From Saprospiraceae bacterium (GTDB lineage: Bacteria; Bacteroidota; Bacteroidia; Chitinophagales; Saprospiraceae), in assembly GCA_030645295.1 (NCBI GenBank), contig JAUSMG010000220.1, forward strand, positions 1 through 32,305: DNA of 32,305 nt. The letters run 5' to 3'. Below, in pieces: positions 7,376 to 16,900 of this stretch; position 1 is the first letter of the stretch; each line of letters starts with the position of its first letter. The position numbers and the translations under genes are program-made. Below the pieces are notes generated by a model. That model was not told where the DNA came from. It ran no database searches and saw only the letters and a program-made list of their open reading frames with translations.

Positions 7376-8530
7376 TCATCCCGCCGCCTTCACCACTTTC
7401 ACCCGCGCCACGCTCCCCCCCTGCTTGATCACCACCCAATACATGCCTGGCGCCCAATTCGCTGTCTCTATGCTAATCTGTCCGCCAGCGCTGGGCGAAA
7501 GCGTCTGTTGTAATCTCCCCAGCGCGTCAAAAACTTGAACCCTTTGCACCGGGCGCTGATCTTTGGATTGTAGCACCAAATGGTCCTGCGCCGGATTTGG
7601 GAACGCTGCCCAATTAGTCCCCAGCGATTCAGGCGTTTCCGTTTCCGAAAGTTGATCCAGCCGATACTGACTGAAAAACCGCCAGATCTCTTTGCAGGCG
7701 TTAAAATCCTGATTCGTGACACCAATGTTGAACGCCGCACCCGGCCAGGTGTGTCCGCCACCGATGATCTTGTAATGTTCCACGGTGCTGCCCTGATCAC
7801 CGCCGCTGAAAAGTTGTCGCTCTGCCGTACAGCCATCGGTTGGGTTGGTGTTCGGCACCTGAGTGATGCTGGGGGTAGGATTGCAGTGGTTGAAATCCAC
7901 CCAGGCATCCAACAGGGCAGGGATCGCAACAAAAGTGGCCAGTGGCGAACCATTATAAGGCACCGTGTTATCCGCAGTGCCGTGGATTTCCATCACCGGT
8001 ACCGGGCGTACGGGATCGCAGGCATTGAGTCTGGACTGGATCATACTGCCTGTCACAGAGGCGATGGCGGTGATTCGGTCGTTCAGTTCGCAGGCTAGGG
8101 TATAACTCATGAAGCCGCCGTTGCTCATGCCGGTGCTATACACCCGGTTTGCGTCGATGTTGTAGGTCGTTTGCAGGGTATCGAGCAAATCCCGGATAAA
8201 GCCCACATCGTCTACGTTGGAATTGCCAAGAAAGGTGTTCCAAAAACGTTCTCCCTGTCCATCCAGGGTGCCATTGGGCAGCACGATCAAAAAATTGGCC
8301 GTGTCCGCAAGGGCGCTGAAATCTCCGTAAAACGCCTGTTCCAGGTTGTTGGAAGAATAGCCATGCAGGTTGAAAACAAGCGGCGTCGCAGTGTTTCCAG
8401 TATAGGCTGTCGGGACATATACCAGGTATTCCCGCGTCAGTCCACCGCTCTGGATGGTACCCTGAACAAGATTCTGGGCAAATAATGAGGCTGCAAACAG
8501 CAGGCAGATCAGTGTGTATAAAATGCGCAT
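7376..8530 (-). CDS. secreted PHB depolymerase/feruloyl esterase-like hydrolase with T9SS type A sorting domain
   Basis: Start moved to MRILYTLICLLFAASLFAQ (ATG 8528-8530). LVFNLHGYSSN, nucleophile elbow STGMSNGGFMSY, GGGHTWPG; C-terminal FPNPAQDHLVL...GMYWVVIKQGGSVARVKVVK. Confidence 0.88.
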   Translation of the reverse strand: MRILYTLICLLFAASLFAQNLVQGTIQSGGLTREYLVYVPTAYTGNTATPLVFNLHGYSSNNLEQAFYGDFSALADTANFLIVLPNGTLDGQGERFWNTFLGNSNVDDVGFIRDLLDTLQTTYNIDANRVYSTGMSNGGFMSYTLACELNDRITAIASVTGSMIQSRLNACDPVRPVPVMEIHGTADNTVPYNGSPLATFVAIPALLDAWVDFNHCNPTPSITQVPNTNPTDGCTAERQLFSGGDQGSTVEHYKIIGGGHTWPGAAFNIGVTNQDFNACKEIWRFFSQYRLDQLSETETPESLGTNWAAFPNPAQDHLVLQSKDQRPVQRVQVFDALGRLQQTLSPSAGGQISIETANWAPGMYWVVIKQGGSVARVKVVKAAG

Positions 8531-8565
8531 AGCAGTATAATTTGAATTTATAAGGATATCCTGGC

Positions 8566-9180
8566 TCAATTATTCCCCACAGCCTTCAGCACCTCCTCGG
8601 GCATGATGGTCTCGAAGAGTATTTTCTGCTTCTCTCCAGTGGGGCCTTTCTCGGAGCGTTTGTCTTCAATCAGCGACCATCTTGGAGAAGCGGGATCCTT
8701 GTATGCAATGAGGCGTTTGTTTTTTAAAGCGATTTTCATAGTCGACTCGCCTTCCATCTGCACATTTTCAGCGCCTAATTGATTTTTGAAAATGGTGACC
8801 ATGAGTGCTTTGTACCCTGGTTCGCCCTTCAGTTCCATTCTCATACTTCCATCATATTGGATCATGGTCCAGTAATAGGCACCAGCCTTCTTGATGTTGA
8901 TCTTTTTCTTTTCTTTGAAATCCAGGCCGGTCAGTTGGATCGTCATGTACTCATTGTCCATGGAATGCATCATGCTTGCTTTCAGGGAATCCCGTGGAAC
9001 CACTTCAAACATTTTAGGCGGCATGAACTGGAGGCTGTTATCAAAATCGCCTGCCAGGGTGTACTGCCGATACGCTTCTAAATCACGGGTCAGCATGGCT
9101 GCCAACTCCTTTTTGCTTTGCGCCTCAAGGGTTTGAACCGTTAATAAAAATGCAGTAAGACAAAGAACTAAGTGTTTCAT
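8566..9180 (-). CDS. hypothetical secreted protein
   Basis: 204 aa with signal peptide MKHLVLCLTAFLLTVQTLEAQ. Confidence 0.7.
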   Translation of the reverse strand: MKHLVLCLTAFLLTVQTLEAQSKKELAAMLTRDLEAYRQYTLAGDFDNSLQFMPPKMFEVVPRDSLKASMMHSMDNEYMTIQLTGLDFKEKKKINIKKAGAYYWTMIQYDGSMRMELKGEPGYKALMVTIFKNQLGAENVQMEGESTMKIALKNKRLIAYKDPASPRWSLIEDKRSEKGPTGEKQKILFETIMPEEVLKAVGNN

Positions 9181-9189
9181 GTTGAGAAA

Positions 9190-9317
9190 AAGTTGATGAA
9201 GGTTTATAAGGGTTTATGAAGGTTTATTTTTCACACTCGAGCGGTGGGAAAACCCCGTTCTTTTTACGCTTCGATAATCAACCTTCATAAACCTTCATAA
9301 ACCCTCATCAACCTTAT
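9190..9317. repeat. inverted repeat built from AACCTTCATAAACC units
   Basis: agttgatgaaggtttataagggtttatgaaggttta (~9191-9226) pairs with aaccttcataaaccttcataaaccctcatcaacct (~9281-9315). Confidence 0.75.
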
Positions 9318-9653
9318 TTAGGCTGCGGTCTTGTCGTCCACGGTCGCGTCGGGCGCATTGCTTTTTACGGATTCAATCCCGTTGTCGCGGCTTGCTTCGC
9401 TTTCGTACATTTGGCTGCTGCCGATGATCTGGCCGTTGGTGGACTTGAGATTGAAGTAGTATTTCCCGTTGGAAGATTCTTTGCGCTCGAAACGAGCGTC
9501 GTCGGCGGAATTCTTGCGCACAGATTCAATGCCATTGAGGCAAGATGCTTTGGCGGAGTAGCCCTCGCTGCTGAGGATGACCTGATGGTTGCCAGCAAGT
9601 AGATTGAACTGAAACTCGCCGTTGGCGCGGGTGGTAATGACAAATTTGCCCAT
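9318..9653 (-). CDS. DUF1508 (YegP-like) protein with two tandem repeats
   Basis: GEFQFNLLAGNHQVILSSEGYSAKASCLNGIESVRKN and GKYYFNLKSTNGQIIGSSQMYESEASRDNGIESVKSN. Confidence 0.92.
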   Translation of the reverse strand: MGKFVITTRANGEFQFNLLAGNHQVILSSEGYSAKASCLNGIESVRKNSADDARFERKESSNGKYYFNLKSTNGQIIGSSQMYESEASRDNGIESVKSNAPDATVDDKTAA

Positions 9654-9682
9654 AAAATAAAATTTGGTTGATAATCAATTGT

Positions 9683-10669
9683 TTAGAAGTCCGCTTCGGT
9701 GCTAAACACCTGTTCTTCGCGCTTGGTCATAACCCCTGCTTTGGCGTAGTCGCCTACCCGTTTTTCGAAGAAATTGGTCTTGCCCTGAATAGAGATCATA
9801 TCCATCCAGGAGAAGGGATTGGCGGTGAGGTAAGCCTTCTCACAGCCCAGGGACATGAGCAGGCGGTCGGCCACAAACTCGATGTATTGTCCCATCATCT
9901 CGGCATTCATACCAATGAGCGAAACGGGCAATGCATCGGTCACAAATTCTTTCTCATACTCCACGGCTTCGGTGATGATGGCATGCACCTCGGCAGGGTC
10001 GAGTTTGTTTTCCAGCATCGAATAGAGCAGGCAGGCGAAATCGCAGTGCATGCCTTCGTCGCGGCTGATGAGCTCGTTGGAGAAGGTGAGGCCTGGCATG
10101 AGGCCGCGTTTTTTGAGCCAATAGATGGAACAGAACGAGCCGCTAAAAAAGATGCCTTCTACAGCTGCGAACGCAATAAGCCGGTGCGCGAACGTTGGAG
10201 AGTTTTCTATCCAGCGAAGGGCCCATTGGCCTTTTTTCGACACACATTCGAGGTTTTGAAGTGCATTGAACAGGAAGTCTTTTTCCTTTGGATCTTTAAT
10301 ATAGGTGTCGATAAGCAGCGAGTACATCTCGGCGTGGATGTTCTCGATGGCCACCTGAAAACCGTAGAAACAACGGGCTTCGGGTATCTGTACCTCGCGC
10401 ATGAAGTTGAGCACAAGGTTCTCGTTCACGATGCCGTCGGAAGCTGCGAAAAAGGCCAGTACGTGTTTGACGAATTTGCGGTCGTTGTCGGTGAGTTTGT
10501 TGTCCCAGTCGTTGATGTCCTGCGTAAGGTCCACCTCTTCTACGGTCCAGAAAGAGGCCACCGATTTTTTGTACCAATCCCAGATGGTACCGTATTTAAT
10601 GGGGAAAAGCACGAACCGGTCAGGGTTATCGGCCAGAATTGGTTCGGAAAAGTTGGCTATTTGTACCAT
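9683..10669 (-). CDS. nrdB: ribonucleoside-diphosphate reductase, beta (small) subunit, class Ia, eukaryote-like
   Basis: [41 protein letters not shown] (metal ligands and radical Tyr), C-terminal tail VFSTEADF resembling the R2 tail FTLDADF. Confidence 0.96.
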   Translation of the reverse strand: MVQIANFSEPILADNPDRFVLFPIKYGTIWDWYKKSVASFWTVEEVDLTQDINDWDNKLTDNDRKFVKHVLAFFAASDGIVNENLVLNFMREVQIPEARCFYGFQVAIENIHAEMYSLLIDTYIKDPKEKDFLFNALQNLECVSKKGQWALRWIENSPTFAHRLIAFAAVEGIFFSGSFCSIYWLKKRGLMPGLTFSNELISRDEGMHCDFACLLYSMLENKLDPAEVHAIITEAVEYEKEFVTDALPVSLIGMNAEMMGQYIEFVADRLLMSLGCEKAYLTANPFSWMDMISIQGKTNFFEKRVGDYAKAGVMTKREEQVFSTEADF

Positions 10670-10923
10670 TGGTTATTGCAGTTGCTGCGAATTGGTTTGA
10701 CTATTATTTTGAACTAAAAAAATATCAACACGATGCTTATATATTCCCCAATAGAGCGACTAAAAAGCCCGTTTTTTGAGGCAAGACAGTTCCCCGAACG
10801 GCTTGATGGCCGCTTGGAAAATCTCGATAGGAGTGAAGGGACGATACAGAGGAAAGGCGGAGTAAAAAACCTGCTGAATAGCGGAAGCGAAAGTAGCGCG
10901 TTTCTACCTTTTGTCAAAGATTG

Positions 10924-11023
10924 TTTTCCACAGAATGTTTATAACTTTCGCAAATAATTGATTATCAATGTATAATTTTTATAGAAGAATTTCTCAACAA
11001 TGTGGATAACTTGATGTGGATAA
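10924..11023. promoter_or_regulatory. DnaA-box cluster (two perfect TGTGGATAA boxes plus an inverted TTTTCCACA)
   Basis: TTTTCCACA 10924-10932; TGTGGATAA 11001-11009 and 11015-11023; AT-rich spacer containing the palindrome ATTGATTATCAAT (10957-10969). Confidence 0.6.
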
Positions 11024-11193
11024 ATTCTGAAGAAAAAAAAGCGTATCCGTCCACGGGCAGAAACCAGCTTTATAACCTCTTCATTTTGAGGGGAAAACAG
11101 GGTTGAAAAAATTAAAATTGAGCGATAAGTGCGATGTGGAGATCGTGTTGAAAAGCCTCTTTCCAAAGGCAATCCATTGACAGAAGTCTAAAG

Positions 11194-11201
11194 TATCTTT
11201 G
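11194..11201 (+). promoter_or_regulatory. candidate Bacteroidota -7 box (TAnnTTTG) upstream of the 11244 gene
   Basis: TATCTTTG 43 nt before the ATG; no good -33 TTTG at standard spacing. Confidence 0.4.
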
Positions 11202-11243
11202 CCACACATAGCGCTCTTCAGACCCGAATAAAAAATACTTACC

Positions 11244-12698
11244 ATGCAAAAAACACGCACGTTCCTGGCACTGCTGCTCTTCGCAGCCAAACTCTCTGCC
11301 CAAGCCCCCTACACAGCCAAACAATACGGCTACCGGGTCGAAAAAGACCTGGAATATGGCGTGGCTCCCAATTACGCTGGAATACCAACTTCTCTTACGC
11401 TGGACCTGTACAAACCCATTGGCGATAACAATCTCCAACGACCCATCATGGTGCTCGTGCACGGAGGCTCCTGGCTTTCGGGTTGCAAGGAAACTGAGGC
11501 TTTGTTCGCTGTGGAACTTGCTCAACGCGGCTACGTGGTTGCTTCCGTCAATTACCGGAAAGGTTGGCACAAAGCAGCCTTTGTCGCAAACCCTGGACCA
11601 ACGCCAAACGGGTACCCCAGCAATTGCCTGTATGCGGCTGATTCTCTGGAACTTATCCGCGCCATCTACCGGGGACAGCAGGACGTAAAAGGCGCCATCC
11701 GATGGCTCAAAGCCCGCTCGGCTCAGGATTCAAGTTGCAACCATAAAGTGATCGTGGGCGGCCAAAGTGCCGGGGCTTTCCTTGCCCTTGCCGTTGGACT
11801 GCTCGACCGTCCAGAGGAAAAACCGCTCGCTTGCTTCGCCCTTCCGGACGCGCCTGCCCCCGCAGCAAATGTGACCAACTGCTACGACCAAAACTGCGTA
11901 ATGCAGCTGATAAATCCTACGGGCGCGGCTTTGCAACGCCCTGACCTGGGTTCTCTGGGCGGAACCCTGAACCTGAACGGGTACAACGATAATGTGATCG
12001 GTGTAGCCAGTTTCTTCGGCGGGGTACCTTACGAAGCGCTTCCAAACAACTGGCTTCAGGGTCCTGATACACCGGCAATCTACCTCTACCACCAGACCTG
12101 CGACGGTGTGGTGCCTTTCGGCTACGATCAGCCGATGACCACCCTTTCCGCTTATTGCAACCTCGGTTTTACGCCCTGGCATACCAATTTCATGCACACA
12201 TTTGGCAACGGGGCCATAGCATCAGCCCTGCAGTCCATGCCCGATCCACCACCCTTTACTACTGATTTTCTAGCCTGCGATCCATTCATTCCAGGCCTGG
12301 CTTTGTTTGAATGCGCCCGCTATGGAAACAATGGATCCTACCATTACGCACACAATCCTCTGGATAGGATGCAAAAACTCGCTGATTTTTTCAGCCCTAT
12401 TGTTTTAGGGACGAGCTGTTTCACCGTTTCTGCCCAGGAGCCCAAAACGGACTTACAAGCCCTGGTGTCGCCCAATCCTTTTGTTCAGCAACTGTCTGCT
12501 TTTCTGGACAAAGCAACCGAAGGTGAAGCCAGTATTTTGCTCAGCGATGTTTCAGGAAAAACGGTTTGGTCCTCTAACCGGACACTGAACGCCGGGGAGA
12601 ACATCCTTTTTGAGCAGAATCCATTGCCCGCAGGGTTTTATGCCTTGCAAATTCGGTCGAAGGCGGGAGTAGGGGTTTGGAAAGTGGTAAGGGAGTAA
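11244..12698 (+). CDS. secreted alpha/beta hydrolase (carboxylesterase-like) with T9SS type A sorting domain
   Basis: Signal MQKTRTFLALLLFAAKLSAQ; oxyanion region VLVHGGSWLSG; nucleophile GGQSAGAF; C-terminal VSPNPFVQQLS...GFYALQIRSKAGVGVWKVVRE. Confidence 0.88.
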   Translation: MQKTRTFLALLLFAAKLSAQAPYTAKQYGYRVEKDLEYGVAPNYAGIPTSLTLDLYKPIGDNNLQRPIMVLVHGGSWLSGCKETEALFAVELAQRGYVVASVNYRKGWHKAAFVANPGPTPNGYPSNCLYAADSLELIRAIYRGQQDVKGAIRWLKARSAQDSSCNHKVIVGGQSAGAFLALAVGLLDRPEEKPLACFALPDAPAPAANVTNCYDQNCVMQLINPTGAALQRPDLGSLGGTLNLNGYNDNVIGVASFFGGVPYEALPNNWLQGPDTPAIYLYHQTCDGVVPFGYDQPMTTLSAYCNLGFTPWHTNFMHTFGNGAIASALQSMPDPPPFTTDFLACDPFIPGLALFECARYGNNGSYHYAHNPLDRMQKLADFFSPIVLGTSCFTVSAQEPKTDLQALVSPNPFVQQLSAFLDKATEGEASILLSDVSGKTVWSSNRTLNAGENILFEQNPLPAGFYALQIRSKAGVGVWKVVRE

Positions 12699-12729
12699 AA
12701 CATCTGCGTTACTGGTTAGGCATATTTTC

Positions 12730-12814
12730 TTTTGCCACTAATTGCACTATTTTTCACGAATCAGCATAACAAAACAAGGTGTTTTCGTAAAAATTAGTGC
12801 AATTAGTGGCAAAA
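12730..12814. repeat. 30 bp imperfect inverted repeat (TTTTGCCACTAATTGCACTA...)
   Basis: ttttgccactaattgcactatttttcacga (12730-12759) vs tcgtaaaaattagtgcaattagtggcaaaa (12785-12814). Confidence 0.8.
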
Positions 12815-12939
12815 AACGATTCGCGGCTAAAGCGTTACAAATCTGCAATTTTTGTCGCACTCGGGGCAAAAAGCAGGTTTAGCCTATTTGGTCTTGTTCC
12901 GAACGGTATCCTTGTGGGTAATTTTTAAACCCTGCTGAT

Positions 12940-13893
12940 ATGAATAAGACTTACCTGCTCGTTTTTGGCCTTTTGTTTTTTTGCCAAAATGTTGATGCTC
13001 AAGCAGATACGGTGCCGCCCGTATTGGTGTGCAAGCAGTATTCATCCATTGGTTTTTTCCTCTGCAATCTCTCATTGTCTGTAAACGACTTTGTTGACAG
13101 CCTCTCGGACGACAATAGCCCGGTTGGAGATATAAAACTTGGAATACGGAAAAGATGTGTGGGCAATGGATTTCCGGAAAATAAAGACCGGGTCCATTAT
13201 TATGACGGAAATGATTATGGTTGGCAAACCGTCGAGGTTTGGGCGCGGGACAAAGCAGGGAATATCAGCATCGGTTATTCATCTTTTATATTGACTGAAT
13301 ACCTTGGCATGTGTTGCCTGCCTGGCAATCTTACCGGAATCGCGCATACCGTGAATGATGAGACGATTGATTCGGTAAAGTTCAACATACGGGGTCAAAA
13401 TTGTCTTGCTGATACTGTAGATGTTGAGGGATTTTCAAGCGATGACTGGACCTTCGAGCCAGTGTTTCAATCCTGGGAAGGCCCCTCAAGGCCTGGTTAC
13501 GACTTTACCGTCACCCCTTCCAAAAACGACGACCCGCTCAATGGCGTGACAGAACAGGACCTCACGTTGATTTCCAGACACATCCTTGGCATCGAACCTT
13601 TCGATTCACCTTACAAGATCATCGCCGCAGATGCCAGTCAGGACGGGCAGGTGACCAGTTTAGATATCAAAATCTTGCGAAATCTCCTCCTCGGTAATAT
13701 TGACCAACTTCCGAATGGAAAATCCTGGCGATTTGTACCCTATGATCATAAATTCCCCAGTGTAATAAAACCTTTTTCCGCCCCATTCCCTGAAAAAATC
13801 GAGGTGTCGAACAGCGAGGATCCTATGCCCTCCTATTTTGGGTTCATTGGGGTAAAAATCGGGGATGTGGATTTTTCTGCTGATCCAAACTAG
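12940..13893 (+). CDS. secreted protein with C-terminal dockerin-like/EF-hand-like repeat module
   Basis: Signal MNKTYLLVFGLLFFCQNVDAQ; NGVTEQDLTLISRHILGIEPFDSPYKIIAADASQDGQVTSLDIKILRNLLLG, then FGFIGVKIGDVDFS. Confidence 0.75.
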   Translation: MNKTYLLVFGLLFFCQNVDAQADTVPPVLVCKQYSSIGFFLCNLSLSVNDFVDSLSDDNSPVGDIKLGIRKRCVGNGFPENKDRVHYYDGNDYGWQTVEVWARDKAGNISIGYSSFILTEYLGMCCLPGNLTGIAHTVNDETIDSVKFNIRGQNCLADTVDVEGFSSDDWTFEPVFQSWEGPSRPGYDFTVTPSKNDDPLNGVTEQDLTLISRHILGIEPFDSPYKIIAADASQDGQVTSLDIKILRNLLLGNIDQLPNGKSWRFVPYDHKFPSVIKPFSAPFPEKIEVSNSEDPMPSYFGFIGVKIGDVDFSADPN

Positions 13894-13904
13894 TGGCGAA
13901 CATC

Positions 13905-16900
13905 TCAATCCCGCTCCATCTTCATCGCCTCCCGCACCAATTCCCAGCTAAAAGGCTTGATTACCGGCGTTGCAGACTGTCCGTTTTGTTGCTCCCACAC
14001 ACTTTTATCGGTCACGACCAGCGGTTTTAGTTTCGCTTTGGCCAGTGCATTATTGATGGCCGCAAGGTCTTTTTTGAAGATCCCGTCCGCCTTCTTTTCG
14101 GCTTGCCGCAGTTCTTCACCCAGCACTTTTGCACCCTCCGTGATGGACTGAGTGGGCATATTGTCAGAAAATTCGGTGTACACATAGAGTCTGCCGATAC
14201 GGGCGCGCAATTGTTGTTCGCCCGTAATGCCCTTGGACTCAATGGTTTCGGTCAGGGTTTTTCGGAACGCATCCAGATTGGCACTAAGCTGGCCAAGATC
14301 GGCTTTCAGTTTTTTGTCTTTCACCAACGTGATCCGTTGATCTGTACTGTCTTTCAGGTTGCGCACCTGTGCCTCCAGCAAGCCAAGGTCTTCCACCATG
14401 TCATAAAGACCATCTGAAATGGCGCGTTTTTTGGCGTAATCCAGCTCCGGCTGAATCGGATCAGGCACGAGTTGCAGAACGCCTTCATCTTTAAAATCGC
14501 CTGCCTTGAGCCTGACCTGATAGGTGCCCGGCATGGCCAGGCGACCAATAAATCCGGCGTAAACCCCGAATTCACCCATAACCAAAACGCCTCTCGCAGC
14601 CTTGGGCGGCGCCAACCGCATATCCCAACGCACGAAGTTGATGCCCTTGCGCTTCGTGCCCGGCATGGAGGCAAGCACTTTGAAGGATTCATCCACGATC
14701 TCCACGGTCACTTCCCCCGTATTGAGGCGGTCTTTCAGATAATATTGGATGGTCGCAGTTTCCGGGGCATTGGGTCCGGCATAAGAATCTGTATTGGGGA
14801 ACGACGAACCGTAGTGGCCGCTGCTCACTACCGCAGGTCGCGTCGGCAATAAAGCGGCATCTTTTTGCAGCACGTCCGTTGTCAGGCGGCGCAGCGGAGA
14901 AATGTCGTCAATGATAAAAATACCGCGCCCGTGTGTACCCAGCACCAGATCATTGGTTTTGGGTTGAATAACAATGTCACGAACCGCCACGTATTCGGGC
15001 ACCTTGGATTTGTAAAGCACCCAACTTTTACCACTGTCCGTGCTGATGTACAGGCCAAACTCTGTGCCCAGGAAAAGTAGTTCGCGGTTTTCCAGATCCT
15101 CCACAATGACGTGGGCATATCCCTGCAACACATTGTCCTTGTTGATATTGACCCAGGTTTTTCCGCCGTCGGAAGATTTCGCCACGTAGGTTTTCATGTC
15201 CCCGTAAGCGTGGTTGTCAAAGGTAGCGTACACCAGATTCCGGTCGAAACGGCTTGGGGTAACGCGGCTCACCCAGGTTCCGGCGGGCACATCGGGGATA
15301 TTTTTAGAAACCAGTTCCCAGTTTTTACCGCCATCGCGGGTCACCTGGATGTTGCCATCGTCGGTGCCCACATAGATCAGATTCTCGTCCAATGGCGAGG
15401 TCCCGATGCTAAAAATGGTACAGTGGTTTTCTGCGGAGGTATTGTCCACCGTAACGCCGCCGCTTTCAGCCTGCCGTTGTTTTTCCTGATCATTGGTGGT
15501 CAAATCCGGCGAAATTCGTTGCCAACTGTTGCCCCGGTCATTGGTTTTGAATAGATATTGTGCGCCGATATAGAGGGTTTGTGGATTTTTAGCACCTTTC
15601 ACCAGCGGAGTATTCCAGTTCCAGCGGTGCTTTTCTTCCCCTTTATTGGGTTGAGGTTTAATGAATTGCGACTGGTTAGTGCGCATATTGATCTTTGCTA
15701 CCTCGCCACCCTGGCTTTCGCTGAATATGATTTCCGGGTCGAGCGCATCCGGCTGTACCCAGAAACCATCGCCGCCGCCCACACTTTCCCAGTCGCGGTT
15801 TTCGATGCCGCCTCTACTTTGGGATGGGCCCCGCCAGGAACCATTGTCCTGCAATCCGCCGTACACGTTGTAAGGCGATTGTTCGTCAATTTGAACATGG
15901 TAAAACTGCGAAACCGGCAGGGTATTGAGGTGCGTCCAGGTCACACCCTGGTCTAGACTCATGTACACCCCGCCATCGGTACCGAGGTACATGTGATGGG
16001 TATTGTTCGGGTTGATCCAAAGCGCGTGGTGATCCGAGTGCACCCAGCCGCCTGCGTTGGAGGCGTCGCTGAAAGAATGGCCGCCATCTACACTGGTAGA
16101 AAAAGAAAAAGCAGGACGGTACACTCGTTTTGGATCTTTTGGATCGACCACCAAGGTGCTGAAATAGAAAGGACGTGCGGTCACATTCGAGTTCGCGCTT
16201 TGGTATTTCCAGCTCTCTCCGCCATCCGCAGAGATAAGCAGGCTTGTTTTTTCGCTTTCCACAATGGCCAGCATATTGTCGGGCGAACTGGGTGCCAGCG
16301 CAAGAGCGATTCGACCAAACTCGCCTGAGGGCAATCCGTTCGTGAGTTTGCGCCAGTTTTTGCCGCCATCGGTGCTTTTGTACAAAGCGCTTCCGGGGCC
16401 ACCTGAAACGAAGGAATACGGCGTGCGGCGGAATTGCCACATGGAAGCCAGCAGCACATCAGGGTTTCGCGGATCCATGATGATGTCGGCACAACCCGTT
16501 TTTTCGTCGGTGTAGAGGATTTTTTCCCAGGTTTTGCCGCCGTCGGTGCTTTTGTAGAGGCCGCGATCGGGGCTGTCGCTCCACAGTTTCCCCGGCACCG
16601 CTACATAAAGCGTGTTGGCATCGGTAGGGTGGAGGATGATCTTGGAAATGTGTTCTGAGTTTTCAAGTCCCACGCGGATCCAGTTGCGGCCCGCATCGGT
16701 GGTTTTGTAGAGGCCGAGGCCTACGGCAACGCTGTTGCGCATGTTGCTCTCGCCGGTTCCGACCCAGATGGTCTCCGGCTTTTTTTGGTCAATGGCAAGA
16801 CAGCCGATGCTCTGCGGGTATTTTTCAAAGATCGGCTCGAAGCTGAATCCGGCGGTGGTGGATTTCCAAACGCCGCCGCCAGCCGTGCCAACGTAAATTG

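Noticed and set aside
9668-10717. 349 aa plus-strand ORF antisense to nrdB
   Set aside because: Shadow of the conserved nrdB frame; no recognisable family.
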